From Semisulcospira habei (lineage: Eukaryota; Mollusca; Gastropoda; Semisulcospiridae): a stretch of 64,000 nucleotides of DNA. The stretch spans positions 186,284,498 to 186,348,497 of the forward strand of contig BTPG01000003.1 in NCBI GenBank assembly GCA_036245525.1. The letters run 5' to 3'. The translations under genes were made by a program, and so were the position numbers. Positions 10,820 to 22,058 of the stretch are shown in pieces (position 1 is the first letter of the stretch; every line of letters starts with the position of its first letter). The notes beneath the pieces are model-generated. The model made no database searches and had not been told where the DNA came from. It was given only the letters and a program-made list of their open reading frames with translations.

Positions 10820-11480
10820 ACCTCTCGCAACGCTGATTGGACAGTCGCGTGCCGTGTCGTGCCATTCGCGTTGTTACAGGATCCGTCTTGCCCATAATTG
10901 GACATATTACTCTGACGTCACAGTGACGTAGCGGGGAGTTCCCATTGTAAATAAACTGACTTCCGGCTGGTAGTGTGTCAAGGGGGCTAAGAGTATTTTA
11001 CCTATCTTTTCACCAAAGACAAGATCAGACATGAAGCGAACTTGGAATCTTATCTGATAAGAAGCTGATAACGAGTGTTGTACGTGTTATGTGGAGTATC
11101 AAACTGGCTTGATCGACGAAACGTCTCTACTAAGCACCGACTGCTTACGTCACCCAACAACGCCGCGCGAGCTCTCCTCGCGATCCGTGAGAGTGAGACA
11201 TCTAAAATTAGGTCGTGCTGCTTGTCTGTCAAACACAGCGCAAGTGAGAACCAAGTACAAGGCTTTCACATTTCGCAACACTTCAGCTTGGTTTCGAGAC
11301 ATGCAGACTGAACATTTCGAACACGGTCTGGTATGAATTTGACAGCTTTCTGACATGACTAGTCTGGGAGGTTTTCGTGTGAAGAGAATTTTACGTGGCG
11401 CCGATTCTACTTCCGTGTAGTGCAGAGGCTCTTGGCTCCGTGGGAGTGTGTGTGTGTGCTCTTCGCAAATCCAGGGTAAG
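10820..11480 (+). promoter_or_regulatory. Candidate upstream promoter and non-coding first exon
   Basis: The segment carries inverted CCAAT boxes (GCTGATTGGACAG near 10831; AATTGGAC near 10897), a full CRE TGACGTCA (10913-10920) followed by a half site, and TTCCGG ETS-type cores. At 11475 the sequence AG/GGTAAGT looks like a splice donor. No long ORF is convincing. It may be a distal promoter of ELK or of an unrelated transcript. Confidence 0.3.
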
Positions 11481-11601
11481 TTGCGCTCTCTGCCCCCATG
11501 TTTTCTCCGCTCCGTGAAATCGTAGCCGTCTGTCAGTCGGCTGGGATTTGTCTGAGTTCGTCTATGTGTGCCGTGTTCTTGGTGTAAGATAGTTATGAGG
11601 A

Positions 11602-11652
<51 letters not shown>
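11602..11652. repeat. TC microsatellite
   Basis: About 24 TC units. Confidence 0.95.
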
Positions 11653-11654
<2 letters not shown>

Positions 11655-12005
11655 TCAGCAGCGTGTAACATGGTCGTGCGTGTGAGTGCCAAAGTATCAA
11701 TTCATGTGTGTTTCGAAAGCATTTCGTATTAAAGATACATTGGTTATCACTAATATCAGCATCATAATTGTAAGTTCAAATTTATACTTTTCACACTAGA
11801 TATGACCCTGACCCTGCCTGTAGGGTAGGCCAATCTATTTGTATTATCAACCAATCAAAATGTGTGACATGCAACAGCTTGCATGTCACTGAGTTGCACC
11901 AGAGATACTAGTACATTGGTTGCACACACACACACAGAGAAAGAAAAGTGGCACCCCACACAGTCTCAAACAATGACAGTCAGAAAAACAAATTTGACAG
12001 TGGAT

Positions 12006-12215
12006 TTAACTCATTTAGCCCAAACACACTTACAGCAGGAGATGGATCGACCATGATAATTCAAGGTAGTGCCAGAGTAACTTGGCGCCATCAGGCACCA
12101 AGTTACTCAGGTGCTACCCGTGAATTGTCATGGTCGATCCATCTCCTGCAACTGGTTGTTGTTAGCTGACAACTCCAAAGTTTGGGAGGTGTGGCCAGAG
12201 GGTTGAATGGGTTAA
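12006..12215 (+). repeat. H1 hairpin element with variant, still matched stem
   Basis: TTAACTCATTTAGCCC to TTGAATGGGTTAA. The stem reads AGAGTAACTTGG on one side and CCAAGTTACTC on the other, differing from most copies on both arms. Confidence 0.8.
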
Positions 12216-12430
12216 TCATGACTTGTGACCACAGTAGATTATCCCTGATGGTCACTTCAGACAAACCAGACCAGTTCTCATTTTTTCTGATGTCAGATGC
12301 AAGAGAATACCAGTCAGGGTGACCAAACAATTTTGGGGGGAAAGAAACCCCAAAGTATTCTTTATAAAAATTAATTTATTATGTGTTTAGATATATATTG
12401 TAGTAAACTTTGGATATAACTAATCGCTTA

Positions 12431-13207
12431 AGGCTTCCCTACACGGAGAAACGAAATACACAAGCAATGAAACATTTTCATTGCATCGAAATGCCTCCTC
12501 CGCACACGCAGAAACGCCGTGAAAATTCATTTCAATTGGTACAGGGGAGGTAACTCTTCACTGACACATGCTCTGGTTTGTATCGGTGGATATCGGGTCA
12601 TACGATTTCTGACTACTGACGTTTAAAACTAAACATATAAGACGTGTGTGCCTTCGCGTGCACAATTAAAGTGAATTCCCGACCATACTGAATAAACTTA
12701 AGCGCTTGTGAATGCGTAAACAGGGATGGTTCAAGTGAATCGAGGATGCCGCCGTCTCAGTCGAAGCGATAACCGTCATCTTGACTCGCAGAGCAGCCGA
12801 TGAAAATGGGGTTCAGAAAACTGATCTAAAATCTGGCATATTTTGGTGGTACTTCAGTGATGATACTTTATAGATTTCATTTCAAAAATGATTCCCCCGC
12901 TTAAATCTTACAGAATTGTGTGTCACATCACGTGCTTTTAGAGTGACCTGACTCCACGGCATCGCATTACCCGCCATCTCAGTGTTTTGGTTTGAATGAC
13001 GTCAGATTTAGCATGTGACCGAGCGGACGACGCTGATTGGGCAACGGGTAGAAATGTTTTGGCAAAACGTTTCACGAATAGAGACAGGGTCTATTGCTCG
13101 AAATGTACCGTTTCGCATTTCGTAAAACGGTGAAATGTTGGAGAAATGTCTGAAATGCGGACATTTTGACGAAATGTTTCGTTTCGTTTCTCCGTGTGAG
13201 GAAGCCT
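12431..13207. mobile_element. Non-autonomous DNA transposon, 777 bp, 26-bp termini, TTA duplications
   Basis: The left end AGGCTTCCCTACACGGAG and the right end (complement AGGCTTCCTCACACGGAG) match at 24 of 26 positions. TTA flanks both sides (12428-12430 and 13208-13210), the target size of PIF/Harbinger elements. Internal CGAAATG-type subrepeats lie near the right end. No transposase frame is present. Confidence 0.75.
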
Positions 13208-13737
13208 TTAGGGACCCAAATGTCGTATAATCCAAAGTTTGTTTCAACAAAGTAATCTGTATGGAAAAAGTGTTGTTGGGACCTCTGAAAAGTGTTATTA
13301 TATCTGACCTAGTTATAAGCAAAGTCCACTATTATATCTTCACATATCTCTAAGTGCTTTTGCCAGCTGCAGGGATGGGTTCAACACGACACCAAGTTTG
13401 AGGAGGGGCAGTTACTGACATGTCAGTTGGGTTTCTAACATCTTCTTTTGGGCATTTTATTAAAAAAAGATATTTGTGGGAGGGGGTGGGGGTGGGGTGA
13501 TGGTAATGAATTTTAATTAAATAGTGGTTGTTGTATGGAGTGGGGAGGGGGGTGTTGTGCAGAAAGAAGAAAAGATAATTGCTCCCAATAGTCCAGAAGC
13601 ACAACATTTCCACTGGACAAAAAGTTGCCAGAAAGGGGTGTGGTGGGGGTGGGGATAGAGAGTAAATTAAGCAAAAGTAAAACAGCTCAATGTAAATCTG
13701 CCAGTTACTGGATTCATTTTCACCAGTACCAATATCA

Positions 13738-13767
13738 TTACTAATACTAATAGTAGTATTAGTAATG
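13738..13767. repeat. AT-rich short palindrome
   Basis: ATTACTAATAC and GTATTAGTAAT around an 8-nt loop. Confidence 0.7.
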
Positions 13768-14237
13768 CTACCATTTTACTGGCACATTACTCTTTACAGT
13801 CCTAACTTTTTAACATCACACAGTCACCAGCAGTGCCAACTTTTTTTCTCTGTGCCATAAATGATGAATAGTCAGTATACTGCAGCTGGAAGGCTGTATT
13901 TTCTGGCAATGAGCAGTCAGCAAAAAGAGGAGTTAGACAATGCCATGTGCCGTTAGATGTGTAATGTCGCCAGACAGCTGTGCAACATATGTCATGGCGC
14001 TAGGAAGTGCTGAAGGTCCTGAGACCGAGTTGCATGATAATTTAGGACAAAAATCAAAAACTAATATCAGGGCAGCAGTGACACTCAGAGGCAGTTCATT
14101 AGTTGCTCACGGTCTTCAAGATGACCACAGCTGATAATCTGCATTTATTTTGTTGGGTGTTGGGTATTCATAAGAAGATTTTATTGAAAAACGATCAGTT
14201 TCATGGTGATCAATATTTTTGTATAGTAAAGGGTGAG

Positions 14238-14428
14238 TTAACCCATTGCATCCTGAGGCTGATTTTTTAAAATCTGCTTATTGTCCTATGAAACCTACAT
14301 AAGAGATTAGGAGAGAGATCAACTTTAGTTCAAGGGTGGTGCCAGAATAGCTTGGCGCCTCAGGCACCAAGCTAATTTAGCACTACCCTTGAACTATCAT
14401 AGTCAAACTAAATTCAAGCAGGACAAAC
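14238..14428. repeat. H1 hairpin element, subfamily d
   Basis: TTAACCCATTGCATCC at left. The core TTTAGTTCAAGGGTGGTGCC is paired with CACTACCCTTGAACTA. The right end is unclear. Confidence 0.65.
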
Positions 14429-14695
14429 CCCAATAGTAGCAATTTTGACTCAAGGGGTCCCTCTGTTGTCACATGCCTGCTGAATAAAGTGGGTTGGTTT
14501 GAACTCTCTTGCTTGTCATTTGACAGCTTTCACATTTCGTACATTGGACTAAGAGTAGGACTCATTATGTCTCAGTATGTAAAGGGCCATCTAAGTGTTT
14601 TCCTATTAAGTGTTGCTATCTCCTCTTATCTGTACATGGTTTATGGCAGTCTTATTTTTGCTCTGTTTTTGGTCTTTTGGGAAATAAGTTAACTG

Positions 14696-14837
14696 GAGTG
14701 GGTTGCATATGCTTGTTTAGCGCGCTAAGACAATGCTTAGCGTTACGATGGCTGACAGCGGAAAACTTGGGTTGCATGGGCGTTCTTATCCTGTCGGGCT
14801 AGATTAGTGTCGTGCTTAAATTTAAGGTCGGTAACCC

Positions 14838-14878
<41 letters not shown>

Positions 14879-15188
14879 TCCTTGCGTAGGGCCGTTCTTA
14901 CTGAGCTAGCGACAGGTATGAGGATGCAGAATGCAGATTTTGTACAGAGTAGATATCTGGCACAAGCGTGTATGGCGGGCTGTGTGTATGAAGACGGTAT
15001 CATGGCATTTTGTTGAACGAACTGAAAATAATGACTGTGGGGAAAATGGTCAGTAAAAGATATCTACTCTGTACAAAAGCATTCTGCATCCTCGTACTGT
15101 CAGCCACTGCAAAATCGGCGTGGTCACGCCAGCTAAGCTCGCTCGCTAGCTAAGAGCGCGCTAAGCAAGCATTTTATGCAACCCACTC
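14696..15188. mobile_element. 493-bp inverted-repeat element with inner foldback and long C run
   Basis: The ends GAGTGGGTTGCAT...TAGCGCGCT and AGCGCGCTAAGCAAGC...ATGCAACCCACTC are about 30-bp inverted repeats. A second inverted pair lies inside (14920-14958 against 15058-15096, sharing GATATCTACTCTGTAC). A run of about 39 C lies at 14839-14877. There is no coding capacity and no clear target duplication. Confidence 0.65.
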
Positions 15189-15506
15189 GTGGTCCTAACC
15201 GTCTCCCATGACCTTCCTGCAACTGAGCCCTGGTGCCACCAGCCTGCCATAGGACTGTGAGAACTGATGCTCACGTGACAATAATTGGGCTCGTTACTCT
15301 CAGGGTTATCCCCGGGTGCCTAGCTGCGGCGGAGCCAACCAGCTTCCTTTCACGTTCGCCAGATTACTGCCTAATTAACTAAATTTTATACAAGTACAAG
15401 TACTGCACATCATGTGACCCCCTCCTTATGAGAAGAAGAAGCTAGAGCCGATCTCGGACACTGAGACGCATAGAATTAGAGGTTTCTCAGCTGGGCTGAA
15501 AGAGGC

Positions 15507-15530
15507 ATAGATTCTGTTCCTCTTGCAGCT
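15507..15530. repeat. H2 fragment, outer stem only
   Basis: AGAGGCATAGATTCTG directly followed by TTCCTCTTGCAG; the centre is lost. Confidence 0.5.
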
Positions 15531-15886
15531 GCTTGGGTCAAGCCAAAAACTGTTTACATGGTCTGTAGAGATTATGAATCATGCGGCAGTGGAAATAATT
15601 TTTCCTTACTTGTACACGTATACGCAGTCTAGTGATTATACAAGCTTGCGATTCATGATTTTGTAGCTCAACTACGCAATGTGGATTTTCTGCAGAGATT
15701 AATGAAATCAATGTATGTTGTGATTGATATTATTTAGGAATGGGAACTTTTTGTGTTAAAACATTGCAATATATATAAAAAATATATAATATTTTTTGGT
15801 TTTATCTTTGATATGACTGATGATAGTAGCAACTAAAATTCTTAGGGAGAAGACAACTAACTCTGTAACAGTTCGGCGTTTATTTT

Positions 15887-15977
15887 TACCCATTGGTTGT
15901 CGGTAACGGTTTTAGTCGCGATGATTCCTGCACAAATCATAGTGACTAAAAGCGCAACCGACACCCAAACGGTTAAC
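15887..15977. repeat. H3 hairpin element
   Basis: TACCCATTGGTTGTCGGTAA mirrored by CGACACCCAAACGGTTAA. GGTTGTCGG/CCGACACC differs from H3 at 2951 on both arms. Confidence 0.75.
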
Positions 15978-16062
15978 GGAAATTTTACTGTCACCAAAGA
16001 GAACAAGAAAAGTGAGGTGGGCTGTGGGCGATACAGGTAGGAAAAAGCCCAATGTGGTTCGG

Positions 16063-16145
16063 AGTGACCCCACACTGGCTGTCTCCCTCGTTTCGCTGCC
16101 GCAGCAGCAAATCGAGGGAGACAGCCAGTGTGGGTGTGGGGTCAC
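16063..16145. repeat. H5 hairpin with matched variant
   Basis: CACACTGGCTGTCTCCCTCG mirrored by GAGGGAGACAGCCAGTGTG: GGCTG/CAGCC replaces GGTTG/CAACC on both arms. Flanking GTGACCCC/GGGGTCAC extends the palindrome. Confidence 0.85.
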
Positions 16146-16244
16146 TAATGAACAGAAATGTCCGCTTTTGCACAGACAGTTACGCACAGAGCCTCATGTG
16201 TCGAGAGGCGAAGATCTCCATGATCATTCATTTGACGGGTCTAA

Positions 16245-16297
16245 AGTAAATGAATCAGCGACAGAAACAAGTTCTCGTGTCGCTGATACATTTACTT
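16245..16297. repeat. Short hairpin, unclassified
   Basis: AGTAAATGAATCAGCGACA mirrored by TGTCGCTGATACATTTACT. Confidence 0.65.
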
Positions 16298-16483
16298 CTG
16301 TGTTACTCACTTGAAGGGGGTCGTTGGAAGTTCAGTCTGCAGGTCGTCTAGGAAAGCTAATCCTTCCCAGTAAAGCGGAATGTGATCAGGGTAGCAAGGG
16401 GAAAGGGGTAGTGATTGTCTGATCCGTCTTACACGCCGAACGCCTAACGACCTCCTCGGATGAGTAAATGGATAATTCCAGCA

Positions 16484-16550
16484 TGAGGTGTAGATCCTCA
16501 CGAGTCCCCGCACCTGCGGGGACTCGTGAGGATCTATGCCTCTTGCTGTC
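16484..16550. repeat. H2 hairpin
   Basis: TAGATCCTCACGAGTCCCCG mirrored by CGGGGACTCGTGAGGATCTA: CGAGTC/GACTCG differs from the usual CATGAGC on both arms. Confidence 0.8.
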
Positions 16551-17283
16551 GGATGGTAATCGCTTGGGAAGTTTGATAGTAAAACCGGAGGCGCTGGCAT
16601 TCCGGACACGCTTCAAACAGGCAGGAAAATATTTCCGCCCGCCCGTGAGTCAAGCCACAAACAAAGCAGGGGACCTCTACACCTCAGTCCTTTGTTACTT
16701 TCAAGCGAAGACAGATCTTATTTTGTAGACAGATGACGTGGGAAAAAACACACACTATGAATATATATATAAGAATATAAGCAAGGGTTCTATAGTATCC
16801 CTGAGTACACTATCTTTGTTTAAAAAAAAATGCTGCATAAAAAGTGTGTATATTTATTATGTCGGCTTCTATACAATATATAGTATACCTTTTTTTAAAA
16901 AAAAAAACCCACCACATCAACATGCTTGTTCATCAATGTGCATTTTTACTTTTGTACCCGTGTGTGGTACATATATCAAGCCAGTTATCATTTTGATCAT
17001 ACATGGTCAGAGGTATGATAATAGATATGAACTTTGCATTTAGGGCAGATGCGAACGAATATTGATTTGTGTGTCCTTGTGTGCGATATAATGACATTTG
17101 TGTCCGTTTGGAGCTAAATACGGCGTGTGTGGGTGAAGCAATCAGGCACTTCATAGTGCTCAGGCAGACACTGATACCATGCCTACGGCTTTTCATTACG
17201 TGTATGTTCTCGCTTTTTTTTGCATTGTCTTCTTCTAGCCATTGTCGATCATATGAGCCCCTTCGCTGCCAGAACACGATCCA

Positions 17284-17353
17284 GCTGCAAGAGACATAGA
17301 TCTTCATGAGCCCCCGCTCTTGCGGGGGCTCATGAGGATCTATGCCTCTTGCT
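17284..17353. repeat. H2 hairpin
   Basis: GCTGCAAGAGACATAGATC mirrored by GATCTATGCCTCTTGC, with tip CCCCCGCTCTTGCGGGGG. Confidence 0.85.
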
Positions 17354-17631
17354 GACACCGCTTTTTTCTCAGTGGCCATGTTCCTTGGACGGCCGGGGCT
17401 GTTTGACTAAGATTTCGTAGACACAGTCTTTGACCTTTGGCTGGCATTCGATCTGTGCTACATTTAGAAGAGAAAAAAAACTTGTGAAAGTTGTGTGACC
17501 TTTATCTTTCTTAGTAATTTGCATGATTGTCCCCCTTGTTCTTCCTCTTTGGGCACAGAAGACAGCACTGTACTTTTTATCCTGAATAAAAACGTTTCAT
17601 CATCATCATCATCATCACTACTTTGAAACGC

Positions 17632-17695
17632 ACACTTAGTCTAGTTGTCTCCCTCGATTAGCTGCCGCTGGTCAGAGGGAGACAACCAGTGTGTG
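17632..17695. repeat. H5 hairpin
   Basis: GTTGTCTCCCTCGATTAGC with mirror CAGAGGGAGACAACCAGTG. Confidence 0.75.
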
Positions 17696-18072
17696 CTATG
17701 GAACGTTGCGCTGTCCAGTACATCAAAACGTTGCTGATTAGGCCAAAACAACAAATTCATATCCACAAAAGTATCCATAGTGTTGATAATCCAGTTGCAA
17801 ACGATAGCCGATCTAAATGTCTTGCTCGTACAGGGGCTTGCAGTAGACCTGCGTAGCTGTTCGTATTCACTCACTGACTGGTAAATTCGACATTTTGTAG
17901 CAAAGAAAAAATGTCCGCCGTTACGGCCTCAGACTAGCTGTGCTTTATACTCCTATTCATTTAATTACTTCTGTAATGTTTTCTTCTTTTCTTTTCTTCT
18001 TTTGTTTTGTTTGTTTGTTTTTTGTTTGTTTGTTTATTTGTTGTGTTGTTGGTTGTTGTTTTTTTTTTTTTT

Positions 18073-18103
<31 letters not shown>

Positions 18104-18135
18104 CTGGATATGGCGCAGAGTGGGTCTGTAGACTC

Positions 18136-18545
18136 AGACTGCAAAACCTGTTTTGAGCGACCGCCCTTATTACGAAAAATCACCTGTCGTGAAAACATCG
18201 CGGAAAAATAAAAAACGGAAAGACCGTGAAAGCGCAAGATTAGTACAATAACCTGTTTTGAGCTGTTTGTGAGAGATCGCCTGTCATTAAAGACCATCAT
18301 TTAACCCTTTGCGTATCGGTTGCGGTTTTAGTCGCGATGATTCCTGTAGTCAGAGTAGGGATCATCACGACTAAAACCGCTACCGACACGCAAAAAGGGT
18401 TAAGTGGCTGTAGTTACCTAGCTCCGCGATGGTCTTTACTTGACAGGTGACACTGTTCTATCCGTTTTTATCTTGAGAGAATGCTTCGTTATCGTCAGAC
18501 CACTTTCTGCACAAAAAAGGTGCAGTCAAAACAGGTTCTGCTGTA
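18136..18545. repeat. H9 foldback element interrupted by H3
   Basis: AACCTGTTTTGAGC (18252) is mirrored by GTCAAAACAGGTTCTG (18525). The halves meet around CATTTAAGTGGCTG once the H3 is removed. A second partial H9 left arm precedes it at 18148. Confidence 0.75.
18301..18403. repeat. H3 hairpin inserted in an H9 element at TTAA
   Basis: TTAACCCTTTGCGTATCGG to CGACACGCAAAAAGGGTTAA. Outside it the H9 sequence reads GACCATCAT | GTGGCTGTAG, joined as CATTTAGRTGGCTG in other H9 copies. Confidence 0.85.
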
Positions 18546-18626
18546 CTGCATTGACATGCTGATCGTGTACAACAGGAACCGATTTAACACGTTCAGTGGC
18601 AAAAAATTTTAACATAATCCGACCGC

Positions 18627-18692
18627 ATGAGGCATAGATCCTCATGAGCCACCGCATTTGCGGGGGCTCATGAGGATCTATGCCTCTTGCCG
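18627..18692. repeat. H2 hairpin
   Basis: GAGGCATAGATCCTCATGAG and its inverse. A second, decayed H2 left arm follows near 18730. Confidence 0.8.
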
Positions 18693-18773
18693 ACACCACT
18701 GTGAAGCCATGTTTTTAGGAAACAATATATCCGCAAGAGGAATGGACCCCCATAAACCCTCGCATTTGCGTCC

Positions 18774-18858
18774 GCAGTTGAGTAGCAAAACGTCTTCGGG
18801 CCCACGACGGTGGCAGTGGGCCTGCTACGGCCGTCTTGGGTCCGAGGACCTTTGCGTT
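18774..18858. repeat. H8 hairpin, decayed
   Basis: AGTAGCAAAACGTCTTCGGG and GGCCGTCTTGGGTCCGAGGA. Confidence 0.7.
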
Positions 18859-18904
18859 AATGGGATGGGCTCGGTCACCCGGGGCTCATGAAGAGCTGTG
18901 CATT

Positions 18905-19200
18905 TTGTTGGTAGGTTGGTTAGTTAGGCGTTTAACGTCCACGGCACCGAAGTGATAATGGACGGCTCTGACAGGGACAGGGAAATCTATTGCCTATGGA
19001 GTTCGACCTGAACACTGATCAGTTCAGGCGCACTGCAACTGTGCCACTTTAATTTACCAGGACTTCTCAACGGAACAAGCCCGTCTTTTTTCCCTGGATT
19101 GCGAGTCCAGCTACCGGGACGGGGACTCGAACCCACGACCCGGCGATCCCCTTCGCCCCTCTTGCTCCGATGCTTAACCGCCTGAGCCATTTCGGACTCT
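18905..19200 (-). mobile_element. tRNA-derived SINE
   Basis: On the minus strand a tRNA-like head has an A box (TGGCTCAGGCGGTTAAGC) and a B box (GGGTTCGAGTCCCC), followed by a non-tRNA body and a CTAACTAACCAACC tail at 18905-18930. The head is not a functional tRNA gene because the body follows without a tRNA acceptor end. Confidence 0.8.
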
Positions 19201-19524
19201 CGTTTATTTGGCTTTTGTGTTTGGGCGGCGTTTATATCTGGCAGGCGTTCAAGCGTTCAGGCTGCGTCAGCAACAGGAATCGTTTAGTCACGGAACGATG
19301 TCCAAGGTCAGACGTGCCTATACATCGGTCAAAAGAAACCAGCACAGAGTTGAGGAAAATCTCTCCGTTCATGGACTAGTCGGGTCGGGAAGTTCCAACA
19401 CGCGGACACGCCTGATTGCGCAGCGGGCACGCGCAGTTGGTAGCTGTCTGAGAAAGTGCGAACTCTCATAGCTCAGTGTGAGACTGAAACCCCCTCGACC
19501 TTGTCGGTCTGAAAATCGCGCATG

Positions 19525-19728
19525 GTTACCGAGGCCGCATTTCCCAAATTTTGGAGGTGTCACTTAAGGACTATGTAACAGTTGTAGGAGATGGATCGAC
19601 CATGATAATTCAAGCGTAGTGCCAGATTAGCTTGGCGCCATCGGGCGCCAAGCTAATCTGGCACTACCCTTAAATTATCATGGTCGATCCATCCCCTGCT
19701 GTAGACCATCGGCTTTAAATGGGTTTAA
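19525..19728 (-). repeat. H1 hairpin element, subfamily a, long arms
   Basis: The long end lies left (GCCGCATTTCCCAAATTT). The core arms are about 48 bp, including GATGGATCGACCATGATAA and its inverse. It ends AAATGGGTTTAA. Confidence 0.8.
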
Positions 19729-20376
19729 CTGATATGAACCTTTGCAGCGAGACATCTATCCTCCACCGATCCCCTGCAGATAGGCGTTCATGAGGGCAAA
19801 AATACTATAGGCTACGTAGTATCTTTGATGAGCGTGTGTGTGTAGCAGAGGATTGGGGTTTGCCATTGTTCTGAACTTGCATGTAGGCGGTTCGTTACGT
19901 CTATCAGTACACGCAAAAATTTGGACGACGTAACTTGAAAAGAAGAACGAGCTAAGAGTGGTTATCCTTGGTGCCCCAAAAGTACACAGACACGCGCAGC
20001 AGGAATACAACACTGCGCGATATGCCTGCCATTTTTTTCTGTCTTTGTCAGGTAATCATTAACAGAAAAATCCGGTGTGGCATAAAACAGCAGCTTAGTT
20101 ATAATGTAGTTGCTGAGCTCGCATTTTGTACGAGTTTCCTGGGATGACTGGTGACATTGAGAGTCCGTCGGTGTTTGCTGGCAGGTTTTTCTCGGGTATG
20201 CTGAAGTGACAAATTTCAGGCGACATCACGAGCTCCGTAATCCGGTCCATGTTTCGTGAACTCGTGTGGAATTTGGGGCTTGCGGAATCGTGCGAACGCC
20301 GGAATCATTCGCCGGTTTTAATACTGATCACATCGGAGAAGCTGATGTGTGTGTAAATGCCGTTGATCCAGTCAGC

Positions 20377-20444
20377 AAGAGGCAAAGGTACTCATGAGCC
20401 CCTGCGACTGCAGAGGCTCATGAGAATCTTTGCCTCTTGCAGAC
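20377..20444. repeat. H2 hairpin with matched variant
   Basis: GCAAGAGGCAAAGGTACTCA mirrored by TGAGAATCTTTGCCTCTTGC: GGCAAAG/CTTTGCC replaces the usual GGCATAG/CTATGCC on both arms. Confidence 0.8.
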
Positions 20445-20810
20445 GGAAAGGCTTGGTGGAATGGAATACGGGTGAGAGCGTTACCCGATCGGGTTTCAGT
20501 GTGTAGATAGGGAGAGAGGAAAGGCGCGGGGAGGGGACTGACTCCGCGCGAGGACCACACGCAGATGGCACTTCAACAAGGAGGTCTCTTCTTCCGCGAC
20601 TCCCGTGCAGGTTCAGAACAGTTCTCTCCCCAGCGCTTGTGTTCAAACCCGCCCTTTTTCTCGGCCTACTTGTCAACACAAGTAACGAAAGAAGGGAGAA
20701 GAAAAAAAGAAGTGAAAAAACCAACGATGCTTGCTGTCGTCTTTCTTAGTAGAGAACTAGCTTCCTGGCGTTAGCTCAGTCGAGATTCGCCGCATCCGGG
20801 TATGCGGTGT

Positions 20811-20915
20811 ATATGCCTGCAGGAGGCGGGGGGGGGGGGGGGAGGGGGGGGGGAGGAAATGTAGTTTCTGCAGACGCGGGGGCTTCTGAGAATATGTCCC
20901 TCTAGCTGAGAGAGA
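20811..20915. repeat. H2 fragment expanded by a G run
   Basis: GCCTGCAGGAGGC, then a G-rich run at 20827-20853 and GCGGGGGCTTCTGAGAATAT. Confidence 0.45.
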
Positions 20916-21299
20916 CTGATCAGTCGATTTGAGGGTGGCGAATTTGAGGGGCATTCAGGGGCCGTTCAGGACCCCCATTCACCCCGCCCCGCCACCCCCC
21001 TCCCCCGGCCCCCACAAAAGGTTCATCAGTTGGAATGGCTCCTCATCAACTCTGTGGTAGCAACAGTTTCGGTGAGGCTAAGATTATATATGAATGAGTT
21101 ATGCTCGTCATGTCTGTGAAGGAAGTCCCAACTGAGTGTGATTCCAGGAGCGAGTGTAATCCCCTGTCTTGTGGGGCGTGAAATGATAATTAGTATAAGT
21201 GTAACTATCCCCCCTCCCCCCCTTTTCACGCACACACACCACCTCCATCATGAAAACAAAAAAGGAAAAAAGAAACGGTATACATAAGCAGAGTATGTG

Positions 21300-21363
21300 C
21301 CATGCTGGTCGTCACCCTCGACTTGCCGCCAGCGGCAGCAAATCGAGGGAGACAACCAGTGTT
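21300..21363. repeat. H5 hairpin
   Basis: TGGTCGTCACCCTCGACTTG with mirror AAATCGAGGGAGACAACCAG. Confidence 0.75.
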
Positions 21364-21409
21364 GATATGTGTATGACACGAATTATGTTAGAATGGAATC
21401 GTGTATGTC

Positions 21410-21463
21410 TTAACTCATTCGCGGCCAGCCGCATCCGGATGCGGCTGGCCGCGAATGAGTTAA
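21410..21463. repeat. H4 perfect 54-bp palindrome
   Basis: TTAACTCATTCGCGGCC mirrored without any mismatch or loop, with centre ATCCGGAT. It is the most compact H4 copy. Confidence 0.9.
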
Positions 21464-21679
21464 TCCTTCTCGCCACTTATTACGATCACTTGCATTTGCT
21501 TTCATCCATCAAAAATCTATCAAAAAGTTGGAACACAACCGGATCCACCCTCTCCCCCACACGCGCACACACACTTCACCCCCCCCCCCCTTTCCGTGTC
21601 AAGTATCGGATCGATCCCTCTTAAGCGTAGGAGTGTGTTGAACTTTGGACTCAGCTGATGATTCCAAAAAAAAAAAAAA

Positions 21680-22058
21680 ACCCCACCCGGGTCTGCCCTG
21701 GGGGACTTGGGTGGGGTTAGGTATTTTTTAGTTCCCAGGGTCACCCTGGTCAGCCCCACAGGGTGGGTTTTTCTCTCTATTCTGGGGCATGTGTTTCTGT
21801 CTACCCGAGGTCCATTCACCTGTATTTGCCTTTTTTAAACTCTCCCTACTGTCTGCACTGCCTGTAGCTCTTGATATTGGATGTGTGTTGCTAAATGGTC
21901 TTAGCTTTATTTAGGCCCCATGTGTTAGGTTTATTTAATGTATTTGACCGGCTGGCGACATACATTCAATTTTCTGTTTAGTTTTTTTTCACAAGCAGTG
22001 CAGGCACGTCCTGAGAAAGCCTTGTTGCTGTCGGGACGTTAAGCAATGTACAATCAAT
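21680..22058 (+). mobile_element. SINE-like element, full copy
   Basis: Same family as at 52504: it starts CCCCACCCGGGTCTG after an A-run and ends AAGCAATGTACAATCAAT before A-rich sequence. The A-rich flanks may be target duplications. Confidence 0.8.

Noticed and set aside
16307..16609. 100-residue minus-strand ORF overlapping an H2 hairpin
   Set aside because: The frame runs through the palindrome (RGIDPHESP-type peptides recur wherever H2 occurs), so it is repeat-derived.
19110..19200. Possible tRNA gene on the minus strand
   Set aside because: A and B boxes are present, but the sequence continues into a SINE body and tail, and a headless second copy exists at 24225.
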